Translations under genes and position numbers: made by a program | Notes under the pieces: model-generated | What the model saw: only the letters and a program-made list of their open reading frames with translations | Told to the model about the DNA's origin: nothing | The model's database searches: none | NCBI RefSeq assembly: GCF_016862975.1 | Contig: NZ_BONZ01000023.1 | Location: forward strand, 1 to 64,000 | Reading direction: 5' to 3' | DNA length: 64,000 nucleotides | Origin: Rugosimonospora africana | GTDB taxonomy: Bacteria; Actinomycetota; Actinomycetes; Mycobacteriales; Micromonosporaceae | Shown: piece after piece, positions 26,819 through 36,110 of the stretch | How the letters are laid out: every line of letters begins with the position of its first letter | Numbering within the stretch: the first letter of the stretch is position 1

Positions 26819-26837
26819 GATACCGCTCGGTGCGGGG

Positions 26838-28463
26838 TCAGCCCGTGCGCATCAGCTGTTCGTTCATGATGAGGAAGGAACCCAGCCCGTGCTGGTCGTT
26901 GACGGCCCGGGTCCGGCCGGCGTAGTACGCGTAGTCGCCCACGTTGGTGCCGATGGAGATGTCGGTCAGGTTGGTCAGGCCGTCGCCGCCGAGCGAGATG
27001 CGCGCCAGCACCCCCTGGTAGCCCCGGTTCGCCACGGCCGCGTAGCTCGGGTCGACGTAGCCCTTCTCGACACTGCGCGAGATCGTGTACGTGAACATCG
27101 CCGAGCAGGAGGTCTCGGTCCAGTCGTCCGACCGGGAGCCCTTGTCGACCACCTGGAACCAGCGGCCGGTCGCCGGGTCCTGGTAGGTCTTCATCGCGGC
27201 GACCAGGTTTCGCAGGATGGTCAGCACCCGGCCGCGGTCGGGCTGGTCGGCCGGAACGGCGTCCAGCACGGTCACCGCCGCCATCCCGTACCAGCCGATC
27301 GCCCGGCACCAGAACTCGGGCGAGTGGTTTGTCCCGGGTACCACCCAGCTCTGCGCGGCCGACTCGTCGTAGGCGTGGTACAGCAGGCCGTTCGGCGCCA
27401 CCAGGTGCCCGCCGTAGACCAGCAACTGCTTGACCGCCTCGGCGTCGGCGACGGCCGCGTTGCCCACGATGGCTCCGTAGTTCACCAGGAACGGCAGCGC
27501 CATGTAGGTGCCGTCCAACCACAGCTGGTGCTGCCTGGTCGTACCGTGCCAGAACCCGCCGTCGGACGTGCGGGGATAGCTGCCGTTACCGCCGTTGGTG
27601 CCTTCCAGCCTGGTCCAGATCTTCGTGGCCGCCGTGCGGTACTTCGCCTGACCGGTTTCCCGATAGAGGATCAGCAGGATGTTGCCGGGCTCCATGCTGT
27701 CCAGGTTGTTGAAGCTGTTGTCGATGCTGCCGTCGCTGCCGACGAACCGGTCCGCCCAACTCTTGATGTAGGCCAGGTAGGCCGGATCGTGGGTGCGCTG
27801 GTAGACCAGGTACTGGCCGTAGAGGTAGAGGCCCTCGGTGTATCCCCAGCCGCCCAGCGTCGACGGGGTGAACCGGGTCGTCGTCGAGTCGACCAGCCGG
27901 GTGGACCAGTCGGCGCCGGGGCTCGGGGACGCCGATGACGGCGGTGCCGAGGACGGCGGCGAGGTGACGGTGTCCTGGACGGTGAGCGAATCGAGGTTCG
28001 GGCCGCCGTTGGCGGTGGTCGCGGTGACCCGGATGGTGTTGGTACCCGGGTTGATCCCGGCCGGTGCGCTGACCGTCTTCCAAGTCGTCCACGAGCCGGT
28101 ACCCGGGAAGGACAGCGTCGCGGCCGGCGTACCGTTGACCGACAGGCTCATCGGCCGGTCGGTGCCGGTACCGTTGGCGAACCGGAAGGTGAGCGTGACC
28201 GATCCGGCGGCGGCCCCGCTCACGGTGAACTGGACGTAGCTTCCGGCCACGTTGGTGAAGTCGACGAAGCCGGTACCCGTATAGCCGCTGTGGTTGTTCG
28301 CCACGGTGCCCTGCGAGATCGTGGCCGACTCCGCCTCGTACCGGGTGCTGGCGGCCGAGGCGGCCAGCGGAAGCGTGACCGCCACACCCGCGACCACCGC
28401 GGCCGCGGTCGCGAGTGCGACCACGCCGGCGAGTCGGCCTCGGGTGCATCTGTGCCTGACCAT
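26838..28463 (-). CDS. GH105 unsaturated rhamnogalacturonyl/glucuronyl hydrolase with N-terminal CBM35-like module, secreted
   Basis: 541 residues from ATG 28463 with GGAGG seven bases upstream. Signal peptide about 1-38. CBM35/CBM6-like module about 40-165 (YEAESATISQGT, GYTGTGFVDF). Short Ser/Pro linker. GH105 (alpha/alpha)6 barrel about 190-541 with HQLWLDGTYMALPFL, where Asp is the catalytic residue of YteR-type enzymes, EFWCRAIGWYGMA and SCSAMFTYTI. It releases the unsaturated uronic acid left by pectate/rhamnogalacturonan lyases. Most GH105 enzymes are cytoplasmic; secretion here is noteworthy. It is followed on the same strand, upstream, by the two beta-helix genes. Confidence 0.88.
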   Translation of the reverse strand: MVRHRCTRGRLAGVVALATAAAVVAGVAVTLPLAASAASTRYEAESATISQGTVANNHSGYTGTGFVDFTNVAGSYVQFTVSGAAAGSVTLTFRFANGTGTDRPMSLSVNGTPAATLSFPGTGSWTTWKTVSAPAGINPGTNTIRVTATTANGGPNLDSLTVQDTVTSPPSSAPPSSASPSPGADWSTRLVDSTTTRFTPSTLGGWGYTEGLYLYGQYLVYQRTHDPAYLAYIKSWADRFVGSDGSIDNSFNNLDSMEPGNILLILYRETGQAKYRTAATKIWTRLEGTNGGNGSYPRTSDGGFWHGTTRQHQLWLDGTYMALPFLVNYGAIVGNAAVADAEAVKQLLVYGGHLVAPNGLLYHAYDESAAQSWVVPGTNHSPEFWCRAIGWYGMAAVTVLDAVPADQPDRGRVLTILRNLVAAMKTYQDPATGRWFQVVDKGSRSDDWTETSCSAMFTYTISRSVEKGYVDPSYAAVANRGYQGVLARISLGGDGLTNLTDISIGTNVGDYAYYAGRTRAVNDQHGLGSFLIMNEQLMRTG

Positions 28464-28502
28464 GTGTGCCTCCGTCTGTGTCTGGGACTCCGGCGGTCGG
28501 CC

Positions 28503-28547
28503 CGAATACCCGATCGGCCACCGGAATCAATCGACGAACCTCGATTA
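28503..28547 (-). promoter_or_regulatory. Candidate promoter and operator of the GH105 gene
   Basis: Reading leftwards: TTGATT (28530-28525), 16-bp spacer, TATTCG (28508-28503). An imperfect inverted repeat (CAATCGA at 28528, TCGATTA at 28541) overlaps the -35 box and is a plausible operator. Confidence 0.3.
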
Positions 28548-28616
28548 ACAGTGTTCGGGCCGCGTGGCCGGCGTCAATCGCGGCTACCGTCAGGCGGAGG
28601 CGGGCTGGAAACAAGG

Positions 28617-28649
28617 AAGCGGCACGGCGTCGGTGACGCCATGCCGCTT
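28617..28649 (-). terminator. 15-bp hairpin after the first beta-helix gene
   Basis: 28617-28631 pairs with 28635-28649 (one wobble) around a 3-base loop, 15 bp past the stop codon of the gene ending at 28664. Confidence 0.7.
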
Positions 28650-28663
28650 CTGGGTTTCTCGGG

Positions 28664-30943
28664 TCAGGCGACCGCGATCAGGTACATGCTTCCGCTGTTG
28701 GCCGTGTCGGCGTCTGGGCCGAGCGTGACCGGGCCGGCCGGGAACGTCTTCTGGTACAGGTCGAAGTGCCGGGTGCTGCTGCCCTCGGTATCGGTGATCT
28801 GGGCGCCGGTGGCGGCCCAGGTCGAGTCCAGGAACGGCCGCCTGCCGACCCGGGTGTCGACTCCGATGTAGACGGTGGATGCCTGGCCTACGGTGAACGA
28901 CGCGAGCGGGTCCACAGTGGACGTCTTGGAGTCGTTCGCGGTCCGGATCCACTGCGCGCCGATCAGGCCCGGCGGCAGGCTGGCCACGGTGAACGTCCGA
29001 TCGCCGTACAGCACGTCGCCCACCCGCAGGTTGCTCTGGATCGACCAGTCGGCCGCGTTCGTGGTGTCCGCGACGCTCAGGTCGCTGACGGTCCCGCCCC
29101 CGGTGCTCACCGGCGCGATGGTCAGGTCGGCGTTCGCGCTGTGCGTCGTGGTGCCGCTGGTGCCGGTGACGGTCATCGTGGCGACCGCTCCCAGGCCGCC
29201 GGGTGGGCTGCTCACCGTCAGGGTCGACGTGCCGCCGGGGGCGACCGTGGCGGGGGCGAACGAGGCGGTAGCGCCGGCCGGCAGGTTGCTCGCGGCGAGC
29301 GTGACGGCACCCGGGTGTCCGGACACCACCGTGGTGTCCACTGTGTACGTGGCTGCCGTGCCGGCCGGTACGTTCTGGCTGTCCGGGGTGACCGTCACCG
29401 CGAAATCGTTGGCCGGCCGGTGACACGTCGCCGTGGAGGCGGCGTCCGAGTCGATTCGGGCGGCGACGCCGATCGAGGTGTGCGCGTTGTTCACGCAGTA
29501 CGTGGAGCCCAGGAAACCGAGGTCGAAGAGCGATCCGTCGCCCGGCTCGACGGTGGCGTTGTTCAGCCTCACGTTCGTGGTCGCGTCGGCGAGGAATGCC
29601 GGTCGCCCGTCGGGAGAGTCGGTGCGCACGGCCGCGTTGTTGAACGTGATCCCGTCGGTGTTGTGCAGGTACCAGCCGTAGGCCGGGCGGGTACCGATGC
29701 TGTTCGGGTTGTAGTCGCCGTTGTCGCTGGGTACACCGATCGACATCGGGTCGTGGCCGCCGGGGACGGTGAGGTCGACGTTGTTGAACGTGATGCCGCT
29801 GACCGGGTGACCGGGCTGGCCCCAGATGGTCGGGCTGTAGCCGCCCGCGCGGGTGCCGGTCACGTTGTTGTACGTGATGTCGTGGACGCTGCCGATGCCG
29901 GGGCTGTCGCCGCAGCGTTTCCGGGTACCGATCTTGACCATGATGGGGGAGGCGGTACCGGACATGGTGACGTCGTTGTAGTGCACGTCGGAGATGTTGG
30001 CGCCGTCCATGGAGACCAGTCCGAGGCCCGACTTGCCGGCTCCGGTGATGGTGATGTGGTTGAAGGTGTAGTGCGAGAAGTCGCTGCACGTCTCCGATCC
30101 GAACATCAGGGCGTTGCAGCACTTCGCGGACAGGTGTGCGGTGTTGACGCTGACGTTGCCCTGGGTGAATCGCTGGCCGAGCGCCCAGTCACTCTTGAAG
30201 ACCAGGGCGTCGTCGTTGGCGGCGATGGTGATGTCGTTGAAGGTGGCGTTGCGGGTGTTGATGACGTTCCACCCGTCGCGGTCGTCGGCGGTCTGAATGT
30301 TCAGATGGTCCGACCTCACGCCGTCGCAGCCGTTGATGAGGATGGCGAAGTGGCCGCCGCGCTTGAGGGTGATGCCGTTCATCGTCAGGTTGTCGCACCG
30401 GGTCAGCGAGATGAGTTTGTCGGCCTGACCCGACTTGGGGTTGCCGGTGATGAAGTTGCCGCCGCCATCGATCGTGCCGGAGCCCGTGAAGCCGATGTTG
30501 GACAGCCCGTCGCCGTAGAACATCGCGTCGTGGAAGTGGCTGTGCCCGAAGTCCTGGTACGAATCGTTGGGGTTCGGCTCGGGAGCGTCGTACCCGCTGG
30601 GCGCGCCGGTCAGCGTCGAGCCGGAGTCCAGCTGGATGGTCACGTCGCTCTTCAGGTGGACCGTGGAGCCGACCAGGTAGGTACCCTCGGGAACCTCCAC
30701 GACCCCGCCACCCGCGGAGGCCGCGGCATCGACGGCGGCCGTGATGGTGGCGGCGTCGTTGGTCTTGCCGTCGCCCTTGGCCCCGTAGGCCGTCACGTTG
30801 AACACGACTTTCGCGTCGAACACGGCTCTCGCGTCGGGTCCGGCTCCCGCCGGACCGGCGGCCGACGCGGGGGACGCGGCCAGCGCGCCCATCCCGATCA
30901 CGGCCGCTGACACGGCGACGACCATCCTTGTTCTGTCTCTCAC
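28664..30943 (-). CDS. Secreted parallel beta-helix pectinase (GH28/pectate-lyase-3 type), long paralogue
   Basis: 759 residues from GTG 30943 with GGGAGG six bases upstream. Signal peptide about 1-28. Beta-helix domain about 45-500, opening with VFNVTAYGAKGDGKTNDAA as in Pectate_lyase_3/GH28 proteins. GH28-like landmarks are partial: a DD pair in AANDDALVF and basic IGTRKRC, but no GHG-type histidine loop. An Ig-like domain (about 505-600, VTVTPDSQNVPAG) is absent from the paralogue. A C-terminal domain of about 140 residues (SDLSVADTTNAADW to SMYLIAVA) is shared with the paralogue and looks like a carbohydrate-binding module. Acts outside the cell on pectin backbone; whether hydrolase or lyase is open. 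Confidence 0.82.
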   Translation of the reverse strand: MRDRTRMVVAVSAAVIGMGALAASPASAAGPAGAGPDARAVFDAKVVFNVTAYGAKGDGKTNDAATITAAVDAAASAGGGVVEVPEGTYLVGSTVHLKSDVTIQLDSGSTLTGAPSGYDAPEPNPNDSYQDFGHSHFHDAMFYGDGLSNIGFTGSGTIDGGGNFITGNPKSGQADKLISLTRCDNLTMNGITLKRGGHFAILINGCDGVRSDHLNIQTADDRDGWNVINTRNATFNDITIAANDDALVFKSDWALGQRFTQGNVSVNTAHLSAKCCNALMFGSETCSDFSHYTFNHITITGAGKSGLGLVSMDGANISDVHYNDVTMSGTASPIMVKIGTRKRCGDSPGIGSVHDITYNNVTGTRAGGYSPTIWGQPGHPVSGITFNNVDLTVPGGHDPMSIGVPSDNGDYNPNSIGTRPAYGWYLHNTDGITFNNAAVRTDSPDGRPAFLADATTNVRLNNATVEPGDGSLFDLGFLGSTYCVNNAHTSIGVAARIDSDAASTATCHRPANDFAVTVTPDSQNVPAGTAATYTVDTTVVSGHPGAVTLAASNLPAGATASFAPATVAPGGTSTLTVSSPPGGLGAVATMTVTGTSGTTTHSANADLTIAPVSTGGGTVSDLSVADTTNAADWSIQSNLRVGDVLYGDRTFTVASLPPGLIGAQWIRTANDSKTSTVDPLASFTVGQASTVYIGVDTRVGRRPFLDSTWAATGAQITDTEGSSTRHFDLYQKTFPAGPVTLGPDADTANSGSMYLIAVA

Positions 30944-31200
30944 CCACTGCCTCCCGTTGTCCGGGCTCCCGTCGACGGCGTGACGCCAGGGAGCCTGGTC
31001 GCTTCCTTCGCTGTCTCCTCTTTCGGTGCCTACTCCCTGGGTGTCTACGCCAATGGATCACTCCGCCCCAACGGCTTGTTCTGTCCGGTGGAAGGCACCT
31101 CGCCGGGACCGCCTCGCCGGAAAGACCTGGCCGGGCCGCCCCGGGCGAAAGGCGCACCGCCGGCGTCGCGTGCCGCCCATTGAGAAGCCCGCACAGGGAA

Positions 31201-31230
31201 GTGGCCGCCGTCCCGGTCGACGGCGGCCAC
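31201..31230 (-). terminator. Perfect 12-bp hairpin after the second beta-helix gene
   Basis: GTGGCCGCCGTC at 31201-31212 pairs with 31219-31230, 15 bp beyond the stop at 31246. Confidence 0.7.
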
Positions 31231-31245
31231 GAATCGCGAGCGACG

Positions 31246-33207
31246 CTACTTCACGATGACGGTATACATGCTGCCGTTGTTGGCGGTGTCGGCCTCCGGC
31301 CCGAGCGACACCGATCCGGCCGGGAACGACTTCTGGTACAGCTCGAACCGGCGGGTGCTGCTTCCCTCGGTGTCGGTCAGCTGGGTACCGGTGTCGGTCC
31401 AGCTCGAGTCCATCCAGGATCGCTTGCCCACCCGGGTGTCGACGCCCAAGTAGACGGTCGCGGCCTGGCTGATGGTGAACGTGGCCAGCGGATTGGCCGT
31501 CGACGACTTGGAGTCGTTGGCGGTGCGGATCCACTGTGCCCCCGCCACCGCTGACGGTACCGAGGCGACGGCGAACGTCCGGTCGCCGAACAACGTGGCG
31601 CCGGCCTGCAGGTCGGACTGCACGGACCAGTCGCCGGCGTTGGCGGTGTCCGCGACCGAGAGCCCGCTGACGGTCAGCCCGCCCCCGCCTCCGCAGGACG
31701 AGGACTGGCTCGATCCGGTGGCGCTGATCCGCGGCGCGCCGCCGCTGGTGTTAGTGACGCTGGTCTGGCAGTAGCCGCTGACCGACTGGAACCCGAGGTC
31801 GTACGGGCTGCCGCTACCCCGTTGGACGACGAAGTGGTCGAATGAGATTCCGCTGCCGGTGTCGGCGATGACTGCCGGCCGGTTGTCGTTGGAGGAGAAC
31901 TTCACGGAGCTGTCGGTGAAGGAGATCCCGTTCGCCTGGTGGATGTACCACCCGTAGGCCGGCCGGGTGCCGATGCTGTTCGGGTTGTAGTCGCCGTTGT
32001 CACTGGGTACCCCGTCGGACATCGCCGCGTGGCCGCCCGGCAGGGTCAGGTTGACGTTGGTGAACGTGATGCCGCTGACCTGGTGGCCGGACTGACCCCA
32101 GATGGTCGGGCTGTAGGCACCCGCGCTGGTGCCGGTGACTCCGTCATAGGTCACGTTGCTGATGCTGCCGATGCCGGGACTGTCGCCGCAGCGTTTCCGG
32201 GTACCGATCTTTATCATGATGGGAGAGGCGGTACCGGACATCGTGACGTCGCTGTAGTGCACGTCGGAGATGTTGGCGCCGTCCATGGACACCAGCCCGA
32301 GCCCCGACTTGCCGGCACCGGTGATGGTGATGTGCGAGAAGGTGTAGTGCGAGAAGTCGCTGCACGTCTCCGATCCGAACATCAGGGCGTTGCAGCAGGC
32401 CGCGGACAGGTGCGCGTTGGTCACGGTCACGTTGCCCTGGGTGAATCGCTGGCCGAGCGCCCAGTCACTCTTGAAGACCAGGGCGTCGTCGTTGGCGGCG
32501 ATGGTGATGTTCGTGAACGTGGCGTGCTGGGTGTTGATGACGTTCCAGCCGTCCCGGTCGCTGGCGGTCTGGATGTTCAGGTGATCCGAGCTGACCCCGT
32601 CGCAGCCGTTGATGAGAATGGCGAAGTGACCGCCGCGCTTGAGGGTGATGCCGTTCATCGTCAGGTTGCTGCACCGGGTCAGCGAGATGAGTTTGTCGGC
32701 CTGGCCGGACGACGGGTTGCCGGTGATGAGGTTGCCGCCGCCGTCGATGGTGCCGGAGCCGGTGAAACCGATGTTCGACAGTCGGTCGCCGTAGAACATC
32801 GCGTCGTGGAAGTGGCTGTGCCCGAAGTCCTGGTACGAGTCGTTGGAGTTGGATTCCGGTGCGTCGTACCCGCTGGACGTACCGGTCAGAGTCGAGCCGG
32901 AGTCGAGTTGGATGGTGACGTTGCTTTTCAGGTGGACCGTGGAACCCACCTTGTACGTGCCGGACGGGAACTCCACCGTGCCGCCTCCGGCGCTGTTCGC
33001 CGCGCTGACCGCGCTGTTGATCGCGGCGGCGTCATTGGTGCTCCCGTTGCCGGTCGCGCCGTAGTCCCTGACATTGAAGGTTCCGGCGGCGTTGGCCGGT
33101 GTGGCGGTCGCCAGTGTGACGGTGACGAGCGGCAGCGCCGCGGCCAACGCGACGGCGACGGACCACGCACTCCGACGTGCCCCAGATCTGGATGGCGGAC
33201 GTGCCAA
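31246..33207 (-). CDS. Secreted parallel beta-helix pectinase (GH28/pectate-lyase-3 type), short paralogue
   Basis: 653 residues from TTG 33207, chosen because it gives a clean signal peptide (RRSAWSVAVALAAALP, cleavage near TPANA) and has AGGGAG upstream. Same architecture as the gene at 28664 without the Ig-like domain: beta-helix about 42-480, Gly/Ser linker, C-terminal domain about 510-653. The catalytic-domain sequence is very close to the neighbour, with identical nucleotide blocks of 50-75 bp (for example 32430-32510 and 30160-30235). DD and IGTRKRC landmarks are kept. The tandem arrangement suggests recent duplication, perhaps with gene conversion. It has its own terminator, so the two are probably separate transcripts. 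Confidence 0.82.
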   Translation of the reverse strand: MARPPSRSGARRSAWSVAVALAAALPLVTVTLATATPANAAGTFNVRDYGATGNGSTNDAAAINSAVSAANSAGGGTVEFPSGTYKVGSTVHLKSNVTIQLDSGSTLTGTSSGYDAPESNSNDSYQDFGHSHFHDAMFYGDRLSNIGFTGSGTIDGGGNLITGNPSSGQADKLISLTRCSNLTMNGITLKRGGHFAILINGCDGVSSDHLNIQTASDRDGWNVINTQHATFTNITIAANDDALVFKSDWALGQRFTQGNVTVTNAHLSAACCNALMFGSETCSDFSHYTFSHITITGAGKSGLGLVSMDGANISDVHYSDVTMSGTASPIMIKIGTRKRCGDSPGIGSISNVTYDGVTGTSAGAYSPTIWGQSGHQVSGITFTNVNLTLPGGHAAMSDGVPSDNGDYNPNSIGTRPAYGWYIHQANGISFTDSSVKFSSNDNRPAVIADTGSGISFDHFVVQRGSGSPYDLGFQSVSGYCQTSVTNTSGGAPRISATGSSQSSSCGGGGGLTVSGLSVADTANAGDWSVQSDLQAGATLFGDRTFAVASVPSAVAGAQWIRTANDSKSSTANPLATFTISQAATVYLGVDTRVGKRSWMDSSWTDTGTQLTDTEGSSTRRFELYQKSFPAGSVSLGPEADTANNGSMYTVIVK

Positions 33208-33282
33208 TGCCCTGCTCCCTTCGAGGTGTGACCGGGTGCGCCGGAGGGCGACCCCGATGACGCGGCTCCGTCCACCGTCGTC

Positions 33283-33420
33283 CGCCCGGCCGGCGCGCCG
33301 GCGTCGGGCCTAGGCCGGCGGGCCGGTCTCGGGTCTAAGCCGGCGGGGCCGGTCTCGGGCCTCAACCGGCGCGCCGGTCTCGGGTTCCAGCCGGCGGGCC
33401 GGCGTCGGGTTCCGGTCGGC
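33283..33420. repeat. Minisatellite, ~26-bp unit, five copies
   Basis: Units of 25-26 bp each containing CCGGCGGGCCGG and ending (T/G)CTCGGG or GCGTCGGG lie just upstream of the short beta-helix gene. Confidence 0.8.
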
Positions 33421-33837
33421 ATGGGGCCGCACGGGACCCACCGAGGGCGCCGATCCGCCAGGCGCGGGCGAGTGCCACTCGCCCGCTCTCCGGAGGATCG
33501 TTTGCCATCGACGGATGACTATGTGGGATCGGAGTTGTCGCCCAGGCTCGCATCGGGCGAACCGTGAAGTCAACGGGTCTTTCCATCGACGCATCCGGCC
33601 CGCGGGTCGGCCACCCGGACCCGCCTGCCCTCGCGGCGCCCCTCCGCGTGCCCGCCGACCGCCGAGACCACAGTGGACACACGTGCGGACCTGCGGATCC
33701 GTGCGCGCGTGCCCGGTGCCGTCCCGGCCGATCGGCGACCTCGCCGCCGGCCGGTTGCGCTGTCTGGATCGGGCGGCGGGTCCGCCGGTGATGCGGATTT
33801 CTACCGTGAGGCAGAAAGCCGCGCGGCGGACTCGGAA

Positions 33838-33921
33838 TCAGAGGGTTCCGGGGTTCAGAGGGCGCGGGGTTCAGAGGTTCCCGGGTTCAGGGGGTTCCGG
33901 GTTCAGGTTCAGGGTTCGGGT
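33838..33921. repeat. GGTTCAG-rich minisatellite next to the GH27 stop
   Basis: Repeated GGGTTCAG and GGTTCCGGG words run directly into the GH27 stop codon (TCA at 33922-33924 on the plus strand). Confidence 0.75.
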
Positions 33922-35730
33922 TCAGCAGCCGAGCAGACCCTCGATCCGCCGGGCGTTGGCGATCAGTTGAGCGGCGAGTTCGGTACGCAGCTTCTTGCCG
34001 CTCTGCGCCCGTACGTGGTGGACGTAGCCGTCGAGAGCACCGCATGCCTCCCGGGTCCGGCCCTTGTCCAACGCGCGGATGGCTGCCCGTAGCTGTGCCG
34101 CGAAGCTGCCGCCGTCGACGTGCCCGACGAGGGCCAGTTGGTCGGCGAGCTGATCGGCCGCCGAGGACACACGTACCATCACCGACCCGTGGGCCGGTAC
34201 GGAGGCGACCTCAAGCGCCCCGGTGACCGTACCGTCGGTGTGTGCCCACACGTCGCGTGCGGTGTACCGCTGCGAGGCGTCGAGACCGAGCGAGTCGAGC
34301 GGCAGGCTGGCGCCCGACCACGGTGTCGAGCCGGCGTTGAACAGCACGACCGACTTGTCCCCGTTGGCGAGCGGCCGCACCAGCACCCAGTGCGAGTCGG
34401 CGTTGCTCAGGACGGTGGCCTGCACGCCGAGCGGATCCTGATCGATCGCGACCGCTTCCGGGTTCAGGTACATCGCCAGATCCTGCGGCGCCAGGTTCAC
34501 GACGTCGGTACCGGCGATCAGTGGCGCGGCCTCCTGCGCCCAGAGGGTGAACTCGGTCTGCTCCTCGGCCAGCGTCATGCCGTCCTTGTTGACCTGCTCG
34601 CCCGCGGGGTGGTCGTGGGTCAGCGGGGTCGCGACGGTGATGCCGGTGCCCGCGGCACCCGCCGTCCCGACCGAGGTCACGACCGCGCTCTCCAGATCGC
34701 CGGCCGCCGCGGTGCCGATCCGGATCACGCCGCCGACGATGGCTCGCGAGGTGCTGGCGACCAGCACGGTGGTGGTGCCGGCCGGCGCCGCGGCGGCCAG
34801 CGTGCTGAACCCGCCGGTGCCGATCTCCAGCATGTCGGGATCGTTCCAGTGCCCAGGACCGGCGTACTGGGCGAGCGCCGAGTTCACCGTGAAGTTGTTC
34901 AGCATGCTGGAGAAGCTTGGGCTGATGTCCGTCGTGGTGCGCCACAGGTTGGAGATCGAGGGCGCCCAGGTGTAGGTGGACAGCCCGGGATCGCCGAGGG
35001 TGGCCGCCTCGAAGACGATGTGCCGGCCCGTCGCCTGCAACGCCTGGCTCATCTGCGTGTAGAGGTAGTTGGCCTTGTCGTCACGGGTGGCACCGGGTAC
35101 GTCGGACAGGGGGACGTTGCACCAGTCGTCCTTGACGTAGTCGACGCCCCAGCTCGCGAAGTCACCCGCGTCGATCGCGTCGTAGGTCGCCCCGCTCGGG
35201 CCCTGGTACGTGCCGGCCAGGCCCTGGCAGGTGGTCCGGCCGGTGTCCTGGTAGATGCCGAGCTTCAGGCCGAGGGCGTGAACGTAGTCGGCCACGACTT
35301 TGATGCCGTCGTTGCGGCCCGGGGCGCTGGGCGGGAAGTAGACCGGGTCGGCGACGAGGTGGCCGTCGGCGTCCCGACCGGCCGTGGCACGGGTGGGATC
35401 GGTACGGGGAATGTCCCGTCCGGCCATCCAGCAGTCGTCGATGTTGACGTAGTCGTACCCGGCCGCCTGCATGCCGTTCGTGTGCATGGCCAGCGCGGTC
35501 TGTTCCACCAGCGACGCGCTGACGTTGCACCCGAAGGCATTCCAGTCGTTGAAGCCCATCGGAGGGGTGCGAGCCAGACCGTGCCCGGCCGGCGCTCCGG
35601 CCGCGAGTGCGGCACCGGACGCCGCCGGTACGGCGAGCGAGCCGGCCGCCAGCAGGCCGGCGGTGAGCAGGCGTGCGGTGATCGGGCGTGCGGCAAACAG
35701 GCGTGTGATCGGGCGGGGCAACGTGCGCAT
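33922..35730 (-). CDS. GH27 alpha-galactosidase with inserted beta domain and C-terminal helical module, secreted
   Basis: 602 residues from ATG 35730 with AGGAG six bases upstream. Signal peptide about 1-44. GH27 barrel: TPPMGFNDWNAFGCN, YVNIDDCW, GVDYVKDDWCN (nucleophile Asp) and WRTTTDIS (acid/base region), then GHWNDPDMLEIG. The barrel is interrupted after EIGTGGF by a beta-rich insert of about 85 residues (TTTVLVAST to THDHPAGEQV) before GMTLAEEQTEF, which normally follows directly. The beta-sandwich (about 425-525) and a C-terminal helical module of about 75 residues ending in a conserved-looking GC complete it. Removes alpha-galactosyl side groups from galactomannan or pectin arabinogalactan. 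No partner gene in an operon. Confidence 0.9.
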   Translation of the reverse strand: MRTLPRPITRLFAARPITARLLTAGLLAAGSLAVPAASGAALAAGAPAGHGLARTPPMGFNDWNAFGCNVSASLVEQTALAMHTNGMQAAGYDYVNIDDCWMAGRDIPRTDPTRATAGRDADGHLVADPVYFPPSAPGRNDGIKVVADYVHALGLKLGIYQDTGRTTCQGLAGTYQGPSGATYDAIDAGDFASWGVDYVKDDWCNVPLSDVPGATRDDKANYLYTQMSQALQATGRHIVFEAATLGDPGLSTYTWAPSISNLWRTTTDISPSFSSMLNNFTVNSALAQYAGPGHWNDPDMLEIGTGGFSTLAAAAPAGTTTVLVASTSRAIVGGVIRIGTAAAGDLESAVVTSVGTAGAAGTGITVATPLTHDHPAGEQVNKDGMTLAEEQTEFTLWAQEAAPLIAGTDVVNLAPQDLAMYLNPEAVAIDQDPLGVQATVLSNADSHWVLVRPLANGDKSVVLFNAGSTPWSGASLPLDSLGLDASQRYTARDVWAHTDGTVTGALEVASVPAHGSVMVRVSSAADQLADQLALVGHVDGGSFAAQLRAAIRALDKGRTREACGALDGYVHHVRAQSGKKLRTELAAQLIANARRIEGLLGC

Positions 35731-36110
35731 CCGTACTCCTGAGGTCGCACCGGTCGGATCGGTCTACCGCGGCTACCCTCGGTCGCGTGTCTTGTCACGC
35801 TAACCGTGGTGAGCCGTGAGGTCATCCGTCAGACGTCGGACACGTCAGGGTCGATGGTCAGACAGGGTCGATTGGTTGGACACCGCCGGTGGTCAGACAC
35901 GGCCGTTGGCCAAACACAGCCGTCGGTCAGACGCGGTACCGGCGCGAGAGAAGCGGGCCGGTCGGTGACCGTCAGCAGGTCGCGCCCGGGTCGGCCGGCC
36001 CGTCCCGAGCAGGTCCGGCCGACCCGAGCGCGCGTCATGGGGTGGCGGCGCGCTGGCCCGTCACCGTGGGCGTCACGGCGGCGGCGTCACGGTGGAGTGT
36101 CACAGCGGCG
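35731..36110. other. 380-bp gap between GH27 and DivIVA-domain genes
   Basis: Mostly occupied by a minisatellite at 35838-35945; the rest is GC-rich with no recognised gene or clear promoter for GH27. Confidence 0.4.
35838..35945. repeat. GGTCAGAC-containing minisatellite, ~17-20 bp unit
   Basis: About five imperfect units with GGTCAGACACGG or variants (GGTTGGACACCG, GGCCAAACACAG). Confidence 0.7.

Larger units (their letters stand above)
33208..33921. other. 714-bp region without a recognised gene
   Basis: It lies between the short beta-helix gene and the GH27 stop. It holds two minisatellites (33283-33420 and 33838-33921) and between them a unique segment with two GTCGATGG(C/A)AA words about 75 bp apart (33508 and 33583 on the reverse strand), possible regulatory half-sites. 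Open frames here have no domain-like content. Confidence 0.4.

Noticed and set aside
28766-30910. Plus-strand open frame of about 710 codons
   Set aside because: Antisense shadow of the long beta-helix pectinase gene; low-complexity Val/Gly/Arg composition.
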